Assembly: GCA_031268065.1 (NCBI GenBank)
Contig: JAIRXX010000155.1
Location: 1-5,284 of the forward strand
Origin: Propionibacteriaceae bacterium
Lineage (GTDB): Bacteria; Actinomycetota; Actinomycetes; Propionibacteriales; Propionibacteriaceae
DNA length: 5,284 nt
Direction of reading: 5' to 3'
The translations under genes and the position numbers were made by a program. Shown here piece by piece: positions 1-4,978 of this stretch; position 1 is the stretch's first letter, and every line of letters starts with the position of its first letter. Below the pieces are notes generated by a model that worked only from the letters and a program-made list of their open reading frames with translations, made no database searches and was not told where the DNA came from.

Positions 1-573
1 CATGTCCTGGCCCATTTTGGCGGCCAGCACAATCTCGTGCAGCTTGCGGGTGAGGGTCTTCTCCTGGGTCAGGTAGAGCACCTTTATGTATTGCTGGGTG
101 ATGGTCGATGCTCCGGTGACTTCCTCGCCGCGCAGCGCCGCCAAACCGGCGCGGGCCATTCCGGGGACCGAAATTCCAGGGTCGCTCCAGAAGGTGCGGT
201 TCTCCGCCGCCACCACGGCGTTGACCGCGTAGATCGACATGTCCGCGTACGGGATCGTCTGCCGATTCTGAATCTGGTAGGAGCCGATGGTGGACTTGCC
301 GTCTTCGTAGTAGACGAAGCTGGTGTTGGTCTGGAAATCGGCGTTGGCGTCCGGGATCGGCGTCGAGGCGTAGACGATGGAGAAGCCGACGAAGCCAGCC
401 ACCGCGATCAGGAGCAGGCTGGCCATCGACCATTTGAGGATTCGCAGCCACAGCGGGGCGCGGCGTTTACCCTGCTTGCCGGGCTTCCCAGCGGCGTGCT
501 TGCCCTTTCGCGCGGCGGGCTTGCGCGGCGGGCTTGAGTTGGGGCCGCGCTGGGCTGGTCGCTGGCTAGCCAT
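1..573 (-). CDS. ponA: class A penicillin-binding protein (GT51 transglycosylase/transpeptidase), N-terminal part
   Basis: Bifunctional cell-wall synthase: its GT51 domain polymerises lipid II into glycan strands outside the membrane, and a transpeptidase domain, expected beyond the left edge, would crosslink peptides. Only the first 191 residues are here. Residues 1-44 form a basic cytoplasmic tail rich in Lys, Arg, Pro and Ala. Residues about 47-69 are a single membrane anchor. GT51 motifs follow: AAENRTFWSDPG at 122-133, with E124 matching the catalytic glutamate; GASTITQQ at 154-161; and RKLHE at 176-180. The usual E-D-x-x-F-x-x-H-x-G motif is altered, with Asn for Asp and no His, as also happens in actinobacterial members. 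The ATG is preceded by GGAGGA with a 5-base spacer and lies inside the end of the upstream DUF5318-like gene, so translational coupling is likely. The symbol follows synteny with mycobacterial ponA1 and is by analogy. The gene is cut by the window edge, not broken. Confidence 0.93.
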   Translation of the reverse strand, partial: MASQRPAQRGPNSSPPRKPAARKGKHAAGKPGKQGKRRAPLWLRILKWSMASLLLIAVAGFVGFSIVYASTPIPDANADFQTNTSFVYYEDGKSTIGSYQIQNRQTIPYADMSIYAVNAVVAAENRTFWSDPGISVPGMARAGLAALRGEEVTGASTITQQYIKVLYLTQEKTLTRKLHEIVLAAKMGQDM

Positions 574-985
574 AAATGTCCTCCACCGTTCGCTGCCGCC
601 GGGGCGGCCTTCGTTTCACCCCGTCCCCGAGCAAGAAAGATTGGATGAGGTGGTTCCACCCGCATCCCACGCACACTTCGACCACAAACACTCGGAACTC
701 GCCGTATTCGTTTTGCATCTCCACCAACTCCGGCGTGGATTTGATCCGCCCGGAGTACTGCCCGAGTTGTTCCCCGAATACGTAGCTGAGGTTGAGCAAC
801 TGCCCCATGCCGCAGACCGGGCAGGGCCGTTTGGATTCCTCGCCGTGGTGATGGGCCGAACGCACCAGCATCGGGTCGGCGTCGCAAACCTCAAGATTGC
901 TCAGCCGACGCTGAGGACGCCGCATCGCCTGCAGGGTGTTTCGGCGTTGCAGCGCGTAATCAACCTCATCGCGCTTCGACCACAT
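566..985 (-). CDS. DUF5318-family zinc-ribbon-like protein
   Basis: A small cytoplasmic protein of 139 residues resembling the actinobacterial DUF5318 family, whose M. tuberculosis member Rv0049 also lies directly upstream of ponA1. Function is unknown. Visible traits are an opening VDYALQRR (residues 8-15) typical of the family, a conserved EVCDADP (32-38), and two Cys pairs, CPVCG at 55-59 and CVGCGW at 105-110, that could bind one zinc ion. The C-terminal tail from about residue 122 is basic. I chose the ATG at 985 because homologues begin just before VDYAL and the length of about 139 matches the family. A GTG at 1018 in the same frame would add 11 residues and cannot be excluded. Neither start has a good ribosome site: GGGG lies only 2 bases before the ATG. 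A -10-like TAAGCT at 989-994 would put the transcript start next to the ATG, so a nearly leaderless mRNA is possible. The stop codon overlaps the PBP start by 8 bases. Confidence 0.85.
   Translation of the reverse strand: MWSKRDEVDYALQRRNTLQAMRRPQRRLSNLEVCDADPMLVRSAHHHGEESKRPCPVCGMGQLLNLSYVFGEQLGQYSGRIKSTPELVEMQNEYGEFRVFVVEVCVGCGWNHLIQSFLLGDGVKRRPPRRQRTVEDIYG
579..584 (-). promoter_or_regulatory. Shine-Dalgarno site of the PBP gene, inside the upstream gene
   Basis: On the minus strand GGAGGA lies 5 bases before the PBP ATG and inside the last codons of the DUF5318-like gene. It fixes the PBP start and suggests translation coupled to the upstream gene. Confidence 0.75.
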
Positions 986-1099
986 ATCCCCAAGCTTAGC
1001 TTTCCATCGCAAACGCACCCTTGCTCAGGGGCGAGTTTCAGCGAGCTAATACCGCGAGCCGCCTGACCGCGACACCGGGTCAGCGCCGACGGCGGCAGG

Positions 1100-1459
1100 T
1101 CACTCGATGCTCTCCAATTCCTTGCGGATGTCGTCAATGTCGAGTTGCCTGACCCGTTCGACAAGCTCGTCGAACTGCTTCTTGGTGAAGGCGCCCGACT
1201 CGCGCGCGACCATGATGCCTTCACGGAAGGCCATCACCGTCGGAATCATCTGAATGTGCAGCATTTGCGCCAAGTCGCGCTCGGCTTCGGTGTCAACCGT
1301 GCCAAAAACTATGTCGGGGTTCTCCTCCGAGGCGGCTTCAAAGATGGGGCTAAACCGGCGGCAGGGGGCACACCACGAAGCCCAGCAGTCCACGAGTACG
1401 ATCCCATCCACGCTCACGGTGGAGTCAAAATTAGCCCCGGTAAGGGCTTTGGTAGCCAC
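1100..1459 (-). CDS. thioredoxin-family protein (WCAPC active site)
   Basis: Single-domain cytoplasmic thioredoxin of 119 residues, the normal size for the family. It is expected to reduce disulfides in target proteins through a dithiol cycle, recharged by thioredoxin reductase. The active site is WCAPC at residues 29-33 (C30 and C33), with Ala where classical thioredoxins have Gly. The buried aspartate of the family fits D24, and the cis-proline loop is MIPT with P73. The C-terminus carries an extra acidic helix after about residue 105. The start is GTG, fixed by a strong GGGAGG five bases upstream and by the thioredoxin fold beginning at about residue 4; a longer reading of the same frame to 1909 is antisense-frame noise over the regulator gene. 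It lies 62 bases after the DtxR-type gene on the same strand and is probably the last gene of that operon. The variant active site suggests a specialised thioredoxin rather than the general TrxA, but this is an inference. Confidence 0.92.
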   Translation of the reverse strand: MATKALTGANFDSTVSVDGIVLVDCWASWCAPCRRFSPIFEAASEENPDIVFGTVDTEAERDLAQMLHIQMIPTVMAFREGIMVARESGAFTKKQFDELVERVRQLDIDDIRKELESIE

Positions 1460-1464
1460 AATTT

Positions 1465-1470
1465 CCTCCC
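1465..1470 (-). promoter_or_regulatory. Shine-Dalgarno site deciding the GTG start of the thioredoxin gene
   Basis: The minus strand reads GGGAGG, then a 5-base AT-rich spacer, then GTG. This is the strongest ribosome-binding site in the window. It supports the GTG start over any upstream start in the long open frame. Confidence 0.8.
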
Positions 1471-1521
1471 TAGTCAGGTCGCACTCAATAGCAACAACAT
1501 AAAGTCCTGTTTTATTCCAGG

Positions 1522-2211
1522 CTAGTCTGCGGCCACGAAAAGATGATCCGCCCATTCGGGCGCGAGCCGCAACTCCCCGCTCTCGGTGGCCAGGATGAGC
1601 GCGTTGGGCGCGGCCTCGGCGGTCATTCGCTGTCCGGGGCGCACGTCGATCCCGGCAAGCAACGCCAGAATCTTCGGATCGATCTGAATCGACTCTCCCA
1701 TCCGCTTGAGGACGACCTGGTGCGGCCCCTCGGCGGCAATGATCTCCGCAAGCGGCACCACCCCGGTCAGGAAGGCGTCTGCCGGACCCGAACTGCCCAA
1801 TTCTCCCAAGGCCGGGATCGGATTCCCATAGGGCGAATGGGTTGGGTGGTGCATGATCTGCACCAACCGTTGTTCGACGTCGGTGGAAATCACATGCTCC
1901 CAGCGACACGCCTCGTCATGCACCAAGCTCCAATCCAGCCCGATCACATCAGTGAGCAGGCATTCGGCCAGCCGGTGTCGGCGCATCACCCGCGCGGCCA
2001 ATTCCTCGCCCTTGGGAGTCAGCGCCAGATGCCGATCCGGATGGATGCTGACCAGCCCGGCGCGCGCCATCCTGGCGACGGTCTCCGACACCGTTGGCCC
2101 GCTCTGCTTAAGCCGTTCAGCTATCCGCGCCCGAAGCGGCGGCACGCCCTCTTCCACAAGCTCGTAGATGGTACGCAGGTACATCTCGGGTGTGTCTATC
2201 AAATCGCTCAT
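1522..2211 (-). CDS. ideR: DtxR/IdeR-family metal-dependent transcriptional repressor
   Basis: Cytoplasmic DNA-binding repressor, activated by Fe(II) (or Mn(II) in some relatives), that controls metal uptake, storage and siderophore genes. At 229 residues it has the full three-domain length. The N-terminal winged helix (about 1-65) contains LRARIAERLKQSGPTVSETV, nearly identical to what I recall of C. diphtheriae DtxR. The dimerisation and metal domain (about 66-140) keeps every ligand at the DtxR numbering: M10, H79, E83, H98, C102, E105 and H106. The ancillary pair appears as E173 and Q176, shifted by three. A C-terminal SH3-like domain covers about 148-229. The intact primary and ancillary sites favour iron-sensing IdeR/DtxR over MntR, which lacks the SH3-like domain. 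AGGAA lies 6 bases before the ATG, inside the last codons of the preceding membrane-protein gene, which ends 2 bases upstream. Both points indicate co-transcription, with the thioredoxin gene following. Confidence 0.95.
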   Translation of the reverse strand: MSDLIDTPEMYLRTIYELVEEGVPPLRARIAERLKQSGPTVSETVARMARAGLVSIHPDRHLALTPKGEELAARVMRRHRLAECLLTDVIGLDWSLVHDEACRWEHVISTDVEQRLVQIMHHPTHSPYGNPIPALGELGSSGPADAFLTGVVPLAEIIAAEGPHQVVLKRMGESIQIDPKILALLAGIDVRPGQRMTAEAAPNALILATESGELRLAPEWADHLFVAAD

Positions 2212-2213
2212 AG

Positions 2214-2525
2214 CTATTTCCTGATCAATACAACCAGCGCGGCAACCAGCGCCACGCCACCAGCGGCGAGCAAAACGATCAACGTGGACGAATCATTGAC
2301 CGGAACGTCGGGAAGGTCCGCAATATCTTCGTCATCCACGACGTCGGTGTCTGCGGACGCGCTTGGATCGGGCGTCGCCGCCGGACTGGAAGGTTGGGTG
2401 GCATACGTACTCTGATTGGGAGTCGGCGTGGCACTGTCAGCCTGCGCCGGGACGGCAAAGCCGCCGATCAACAGCCAAGCCAGCGCCGCCAGCGCGGCAC
2501 ACGACCCCAAAAGCCCTCTTCTCAT
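2214..2525 (-). CDS. small secreted protein with C-terminal membrane anchor
   Basis: I do not recognise a family. The 103-residue product has a clear signal peptide: MRR, a hydrophobic core to about residue 24, and a signal peptidase I site after AQA at 27-29. A low-complexity, Thr/Ser/Pro- then Asp-rich segment (about 30-79) follows and is probably disordered outside the cell. A C-terminal transmembrane helix (about 81-100) ends in Arg-Lys. This predicts a type I membrane protein with a short acidic extracellular stalk and almost no cytoplasmic part. There is no LPxTG (LPDVP at 71-75 is only superficially similar) and no usable lipobox. The acidic patch DTDVVDDEDIADLPD could bind cations, but that is speculation. 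It is the first gene of the probable operon with the DtxR-type regulator, stopping 2 bases before that ATG, so a role at the envelope under metal control is plausible. The ribosome site is weak. Confidence 0.8.
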   Translation of the reverse strand: MRRGLLGSCAALAALAWLLIGGFAVPAQADSATPTPNQSTYATQPSSPAATPDPSASADTDVVDDEDIADLPDVPVNDSSTLIVLLAAGGVALVAALVVLIRK

Positions 2526-2542
2526 AGGTGGAGCCTACCGAA
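2524..2542. promoter_or_regulatory. candidate DtxR/IdeR iron box at the head of the regulator operon
   Basis: This 19-bp stretch matches the DtxR/IdeR consensus TTAGGTTAGSCTAACCTAA at 12 of 19 positions on either strand, with the GG and CC cores of both half-sites kept. It lies between the candidate -10 element and the start codon of the first gene of the operon that encodes the regulator, where binding would block transcription. The match is weak compared with strong boxes, so this is a candidate only. Confidence 0.35.
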
Positions 2543-2551
2543 TCAACGCCA

Positions 2552-2578
2552 ATTATTAACCCTCTAGCTCAGTAACAA
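2552..2578 (-). promoter_or_regulatory. candidate sigma-A promoter of the membrane protein-ideR-trx operon
   Basis: On the minus strand, TTGTTA (-35, 2573-2578) and AATAAT (-10, 2552-2557) are separated by 15 bases; nearby registers give 14-16. The -10 lies in the most AT-rich patch of the 121-base gap before the operon. Transcription would begin near 2545, leaving a leader of about 20 bases. The spacing is a little short. Confidence 0.4.
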
Positions 2579-2646
2579 GCCCACACCAGCCCCCAATTGC
2601 CCAGCAAGACACCCGCAAACAGCCGCCAACAACCGTGGGAGGCAAG

Positions 2647-3765
2647 TCACTCCCGGAGGTAGTCGCGCAGCAGCGGCATGGAGAAATCGACCAACCCCCG
2701 GCCCGCTGGCTCAATCAACTGGGCGGCAATCAGCCGGGAGCGGTATTTGTTGACATGATCGCGGCTCGTCCGCAGGCGGGCCATGAGGTCGGCTATCCGG
2801 GAAGGGCCATTGTCGGCAGACATCGCCTGCAAGAAGCGGCGGTCGGCCTCGGAAATGTCTTTCAGCGCTGGTTCGTGGACCAGTCGGTATGCCGTCCGCC
2901 GTGCTTGGGCGACAGCAGTCCTCGCCGCCCGTAGGTCGATATCCACACTGGCGGGGTCCACCTGCCACAATTCAAATCCAACGACCTGGATCAGGAACGG
3001 ATAACCCTCAACTGCGTTCACTGCCAGATCGAGCGCCGCTTCCGAGATGGTGCGGCCCGCCGTGAGGATCGGTTGCTGAATGGCGGCACGGACTAGGGTG
3101 TCAGGCAACACACCCAAGGTAAAGCGTTCTGCCCTCCGCAGGTAGGTGAGCACATTCTCATTCAACAAGCTGCTGATGGAGCTGGGCAGCCCGGCAGCCA
3201 CGAACGCTACCGGCAATCCGCGCCGGAAAGCCTGCTGAATGGCATGGAAAAGCCCGACGAGTTCGTGAATCTCATCACGATGCACCTCATCCAGGCTGAT
3301 GAAAAGCCCGGAATCTTTGCCCCCCAACAGGATGGCCAACCGTTCCAACTGCTGGCGCAAGGATGGCTCGATCTGATAGCGCTGGCTCACTTCGCGGGAA
3401 ACGGACGCGCTGACTCCCAAGACCCCCGCAGACACCCCGGTAATCCTGCCGCTGGAAGCATCGGGGTCATGCACGGCCAACAGACTGGGCAGCACGGTGC
3501 GAGAAAGCTCACCGACCAGCCCCGGCTGGACAATCTCAGAAATGACGCACCAGCCAGCCGCAATGGCCTCGTCCTCCAGCGCATTCAACAGCACAGTTTT
3601 CCCGGTCCCGCGCGGGCCAGTCAGCAGTACGGCACGGGCTGGATCGCCAGGACCGCTGGCCAATGCCCGTCGAACCGCCGCTATCTCAGCATCGCGCCCA
3701 ACCAGCAGCGGCGGGGTGATGCCGAACGTCGGAGTAAAAGGGTTGTCGTTGATCTGAGTACCCAT
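2647..3765 (-). CDS. AAA-type ATPase with C-terminal winged helix (Orc1/Cdc6-like or AAA_16 group)
   Basis: A cytoplasmic P-loop ATPase of 372 residues. An NPFTPTFG opening and VGRDAEI (22-28) precede the Walker A motif GPRGTGKT (50-57, K56). The Walker B motif is LFISLDE (154-160, D159 and E160), and a sensor-1-like strand is VAFVAAG (186-192). A Gly/Ser/Val-rich insertion at 105-125 is typical of related actinobacterial ATP-binding proteins. The C-terminal part (about 306-370) looks like a winged helix, with ADLMARLRTSRDHVNKYR and a closing DFSMPLLRDYL. This architecture fits AAA proteins of the Orc1/Cdc6 or STAND type; the target is unknown. The ATG at 3765 is the only start codon between an in-frame TAA upstream and the conserved NPF motif, although its AAAGGA ribosome site is only one base away. 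It is probably a single-gene unit: 256 bases separate it from the RDD gene and 121 from the next gene downstream. Its leader carries a striking tandem repeat array, so tight regulation is likely. Confidence 0.88.
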   Translation of the reverse strand: MGTQINDNPFTPTFGITPPLLVGRDAEIAAVRRALASGPGDPARAVLLTGPRGTGKTVLLNALEDEAIAAGWCVISEIVQPGLVGELSRTVLPSLLAVHDPDASSGRITGVSAGVLGVSASVSREVSQRYQIEPSLRQQLERLAILLGGKDSGLFISLDEVHRDEIHELVGLFHAIQQAFRRGLPVAFVAAGLPSSISSLLNENVLTYLRRAERFTLGVLPDTLVRAAIQQPILTAGRTISEAALDLAVNAVEGYPFLIQVVGFELWQVDPASVDIDLRAARTAVAQARRTAYRLVHEPALKDISEADRRFLQAMSADNGPSRIADLMARLRTSRDHVNKYRSRLIAAQLIEPAGRGLVDFSMPLLRDYLRE

Positions 3766-3770
3766 GTCCT

Positions 3771-3836
3771 TTACCCATCTTTACCTAAGTGGTACACATC
3801 TTACACATTTTACCTATTTTCCACATCGTTACACAT
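3771..3836. repeat. array of seven tandem octamers, TTACACAT consensus, over the ATPase promoter and leader
   Basis: On the plus strand, units begin at 3771, 3781, 3792, 3801, 3810, 3819 and 3829, a step of 9-11 bases. Two are exactly TTACACAT (3801, 3829). Three differ at one base (3771, 3792, 3819), one at two (3810) and one at three (3781). Read toward the ATPase gene the unit is ATGTGTAA. The block is poor in G on the plus strand. It covers the likely -10 element, the leader and the edge of the ribosome site. Near-helical spacing suggests cooperative binding of a protein on one DNA face. Confidence 0.75.
3807..3812 (-). promoter_or_regulatory. candidate -10 element of the ATPase gene
   Basis: TAAAAT on the minus strand matches TATAAT at 5 of 6 positions and would start the transcript near 3800, with a leader of about 35 bases. 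No good -35 hexamer is seen 16-18 bases upstream. The element sits inside the repeat array, so a protein bound there would compete with RNA polymerase. Confidence 0.35.
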
Positions 3837-3843
3837 ACGGTTT

Positions 3844-3906
3844 TCACCGGCGTGCCACGGACTCGGCCAGGCTGCGCAGAGCGAGCAGTCGGGCGGCTAC
3901 CGCCAT
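3844..3906 (-). CDS. possible 20-residue ORF upstream of the ATPase gene
   Basis: An ATG at 3906 opens 20 codons ending in TGA, giving MAVAARLLALRSLAESVARR, a likely amphipathic basic helix. Codon third positions are mostly G or C, as in real genes here. AGGA lies 9 bases before the ATG, and an in-frame TGA stands just upstream, so it is not the tail of a longer frame. It lies between the palindrome and the repeat array. It could be a small protein, a leader peptide, a gene remnant or chance. Confidence 0.2.
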   Translation of the reverse strand: MAVAARLLALRSLAESVARR

Positions 3907-3910
3907 GTCT

Positions 3911-3935
3911 CAATGTCCTAATCATTACGACATTG
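3911..3935. promoter_or_regulatory. near-perfect 25-bp palindrome, probable operator
   Basis: The left arm CAATGTCcTAAT and right arm ATTAcGACATTG flank one central C. Eleven of twelve base pairs are symmetric; the only break is the lower-case C in each arm. With no loop and no following T run it does not look like a terminator. Its AT-rich core stands out from the GC-rich surroundings. Long loop-free palindromes of this kind usually bind a dimeric repressor, but no known consensus is recognised. It lies about 145 bases upstream of the ATPase start. Confidence 0.65.
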
Positions 3936-3975
3936 GCTGCATTGGACCACGTTCGCCGAGCCGGACCCGGCCACC

Positions 3976-3995
3976 TTGCCCGGCGCTGTGGGCAA
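3976..3995 (-). terminator. weak candidate terminator hairpin after the RDD gene
   Basis: TTGCCC and GGGCAA form a 6-bp stem with an 8-base loop, about 27 bases after the RDD stop codon. A G-T pair can lengthen it by one. There is no T run on either side, so it would be at best a U-less terminator as sometimes proposed in actinobacteria. Confidence 0.25.
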
Positions 3996-4021
3996 CAGGT
4001 CCGCCCGATCTACGGCACGGC

Positions 4022-4846
4022 TCAGGAATCGGGGTCGGAGACGCCGTAGGGGAGGGTGTCTATGCCTGCCAACTGGGCCTGAAGGCGGGGGACCAGTCGG
4101 GCCAGGGCCGCTTGCTCGCGCATCCGCCGCTCAAAGAGCACGGCGAGCATGAAACGTTCCGGATGCGTTCCGGGCGGCGGCGCGGGCGAGACGAACAATT
4201 CCAGCTGGGCGGCCAACCGCAGTCCCAACCGGTGCCGGATGGGCGGCGGGAATTCGTACGCCCGGGCGAGAAATTGCCGCGCCCGCAATGCGAGCATGTC
4301 TGGCAGCGGGCGAATATCGGCCACCCGCGCCCAGCCGACCAGCTCAGGTGGGGAGAGCAGCGGCGGCAGTGTGCTGCGAGGGGGGCGAATGCTGATGACA
4401 TAGGTTCCGGCCAGGAAATCGCCAACTCGCTTACCCCGGTCGTTGAACATGGAAACCATGAACGCCAGCACTCCAGACAACATCCACAATTCAAAAAAAC
4501 CCGCCAACGCCCGAGCGGCGGAGTGCCGCAAACGCACCGGGCCGCCGTCATCCCGGATCACCTGCAGCCCGAAGACCAATTTGCCCAACGAACGTCCGCC
4601 GCTCAGCAATTCCACCATGATCGGCATTCCAAGGAAGAGGAACGCCGTGACAACCGCGAACAATGCCGTCGCCGACGCTTCGTCAAACCGGTCCGCGCCG
4701 ACGAAGGCCAGCGCAACCAGCAGCAGCAGGGCGACGGAGCCAGCCAGCAGCGCATCAATCAGCCAAGCGCCGGCCCGCGCGATAACCGAAGCGGCGCTCA
4801 CCTGGAGCGAAACACCCTCGCCGGTGACGATCTCGTCGTTAATCAC
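4022..4846 (-). CDS. RDD-family integral membrane protein
   Basis: A 274-residue inner-membrane protein with an N-terminal RDD domain. The hallmark arginine and first aspartate are in RAGAWLID (R24, D31). Membrane segments are predicted at about 27-50, 60-80 and 110-134. GRSLGKLVFGLQVI (84-97) and NDRGKRVGDFLAGT (135-148) are the other family signatures. The C-terminal part (about 155-274) is soluble, helical and rich in Arg, Leu and Pro. The molecular role is unsettled; transport has been proposed for some RDD proteins. The start is GTG at 4846, supported by IVTGEG (6-11), which matches the usual beginning of actinobacterial relatives. No convincing ribosome site precedes it, but a -10-like TACGGT at 4854-4859 would start the transcript at or one base before the GTG, so a leaderless mRNA is plausible. 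It is divergent from the SpoIIM-like gene, as I recall for Rv3695 and Rv3694c in M. tuberculosis, beside a MoxR-type ATPase and a DUF58 protein. Confidence 0.92.
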   Translation of the reverse strand: MINDEIVTGEGVSLQVSAASVIARAGAWLIDALLAGSVALLLLVALAFVGADRFDEASATALFAVVTAFLFLGMPIMVELLSGGRSLGKLVFGLQVIRDDGGPVRLRHSAARALAGFFELWMLSGVLAFMVSMFNDRGKRVGDFLAGTYVISIRPPRSTLPPLLSPPELVGWARVADIRPLPDMLALRARQFLARAYEFPPPIRHRLGLRLAAQLELFVSPAPPPGTHPERFMLAVLFERRMREQAALARLVPRLQAQLAGIDTLPYGVSDPDS

Positions 4847-4853
4847 AGTGCTA

Positions 4854-4859
4854 ACCGTA
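4854..4859 (-). promoter_or_regulatory. candidate -10 element giving a leaderless RDD transcript
   Basis: TACGGT on the minus strand fits the actinobacterial TANNNT pattern. Its position would place the transcript start at the GTG start codon or one base before. No -35 hexamer is evident and no ribosome site is present, both common for leaderless genes. Confidence 0.3.
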
Positions 4860-4939
4860 GCCTTGATTGGGACTCGCCCGCTCCCCCCACCTGCGTTTTC
4901 GCCCTCCGGAACTCAAGGTGTACACACAGAGCTGGCACA

Positions 4940-4961
4940 GTTGGCACTTTGAACGGCCAAC
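4940..4961. repeat. inverted repeat GTTGGC-N10-GCCAAC in the divergent promoter region
   Basis: Two perfect 6-bp arms are separated by 10 bases in the 144-base gap between the divergent RDD and SpoIIM-like genes. The left arm overlaps a direct repeat of TGGCAC (4933 and 4942, 9 bases apart). It may be an operator for one or both genes, or chance. Confidence 0.3.
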
Positions 4962-4978
4962 AAAGGAAACTCACAAGC

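Noticed and set aside
986..1018. GTG at 1018 as the start of the DUF5318-like gene
   Set aside because: Homologues start close to the ATG at 985, and the added residues match nothing known; kept only as an alternative.
1063..1083. Hairpin CTGACC / GGTCAG after the thioredoxin stop as a terminator
   Set aside because: The stem is only 6 bp with a 9-base loop and no T run on either strand; transcription may continue into the DUF5318-like gene.
1460..1909. N-terminal extension of the thioredoxin frame up to 1909
   Set aside because: The extra 150 residues are an out-of-frame reading of the regulator gene; the strong ribosome site sits at the internal GTG at 1459.
2301..2315. LPDVP in the same protein as a sortase signal
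   Set aside because: It lacks the Thr-Gly of LPxTG; the membrane helix and Arg-Lys tail alone are not enough to call a sortase substrate.
1543..2415. A 290-codon open frame on the plus strand
   Set aside because: It is antisense to the DtxR/IdeR gene, whose identity is beyond doubt, and shows no protein family features.
2499..2510. LGSC near the start of the small membrane protein as a lipobox
   Set aside because: The cysteine precedes the hydrophobic core instead of following it, so lipoprotein processing is not possible; AQA is the better cleavage site.
2637..2654. Hairpin GGGAG / CTCCC over the ATPase stop codon as a terminator
   Set aside because: A 5-bp stem with an 8-base loop, overlapping the stop codon and without a T run, is too weak to call.
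3817..3825. TTTTCCACA, 8 of 9 to the DnaA box TTATCCACA
   Set aside because: It is one overlapping piece of the octamer array; the other units fit a DnaA box poorly, and no dnaA, dnaN or parAB gene is nearby.
3892..3904. GGCGG-CTA-CCGCC small hairpin upstream of the ATPase gene
   Set aside because: Short GC-rich stems are common by chance here, and it lies in the possible small ORF with no T run.
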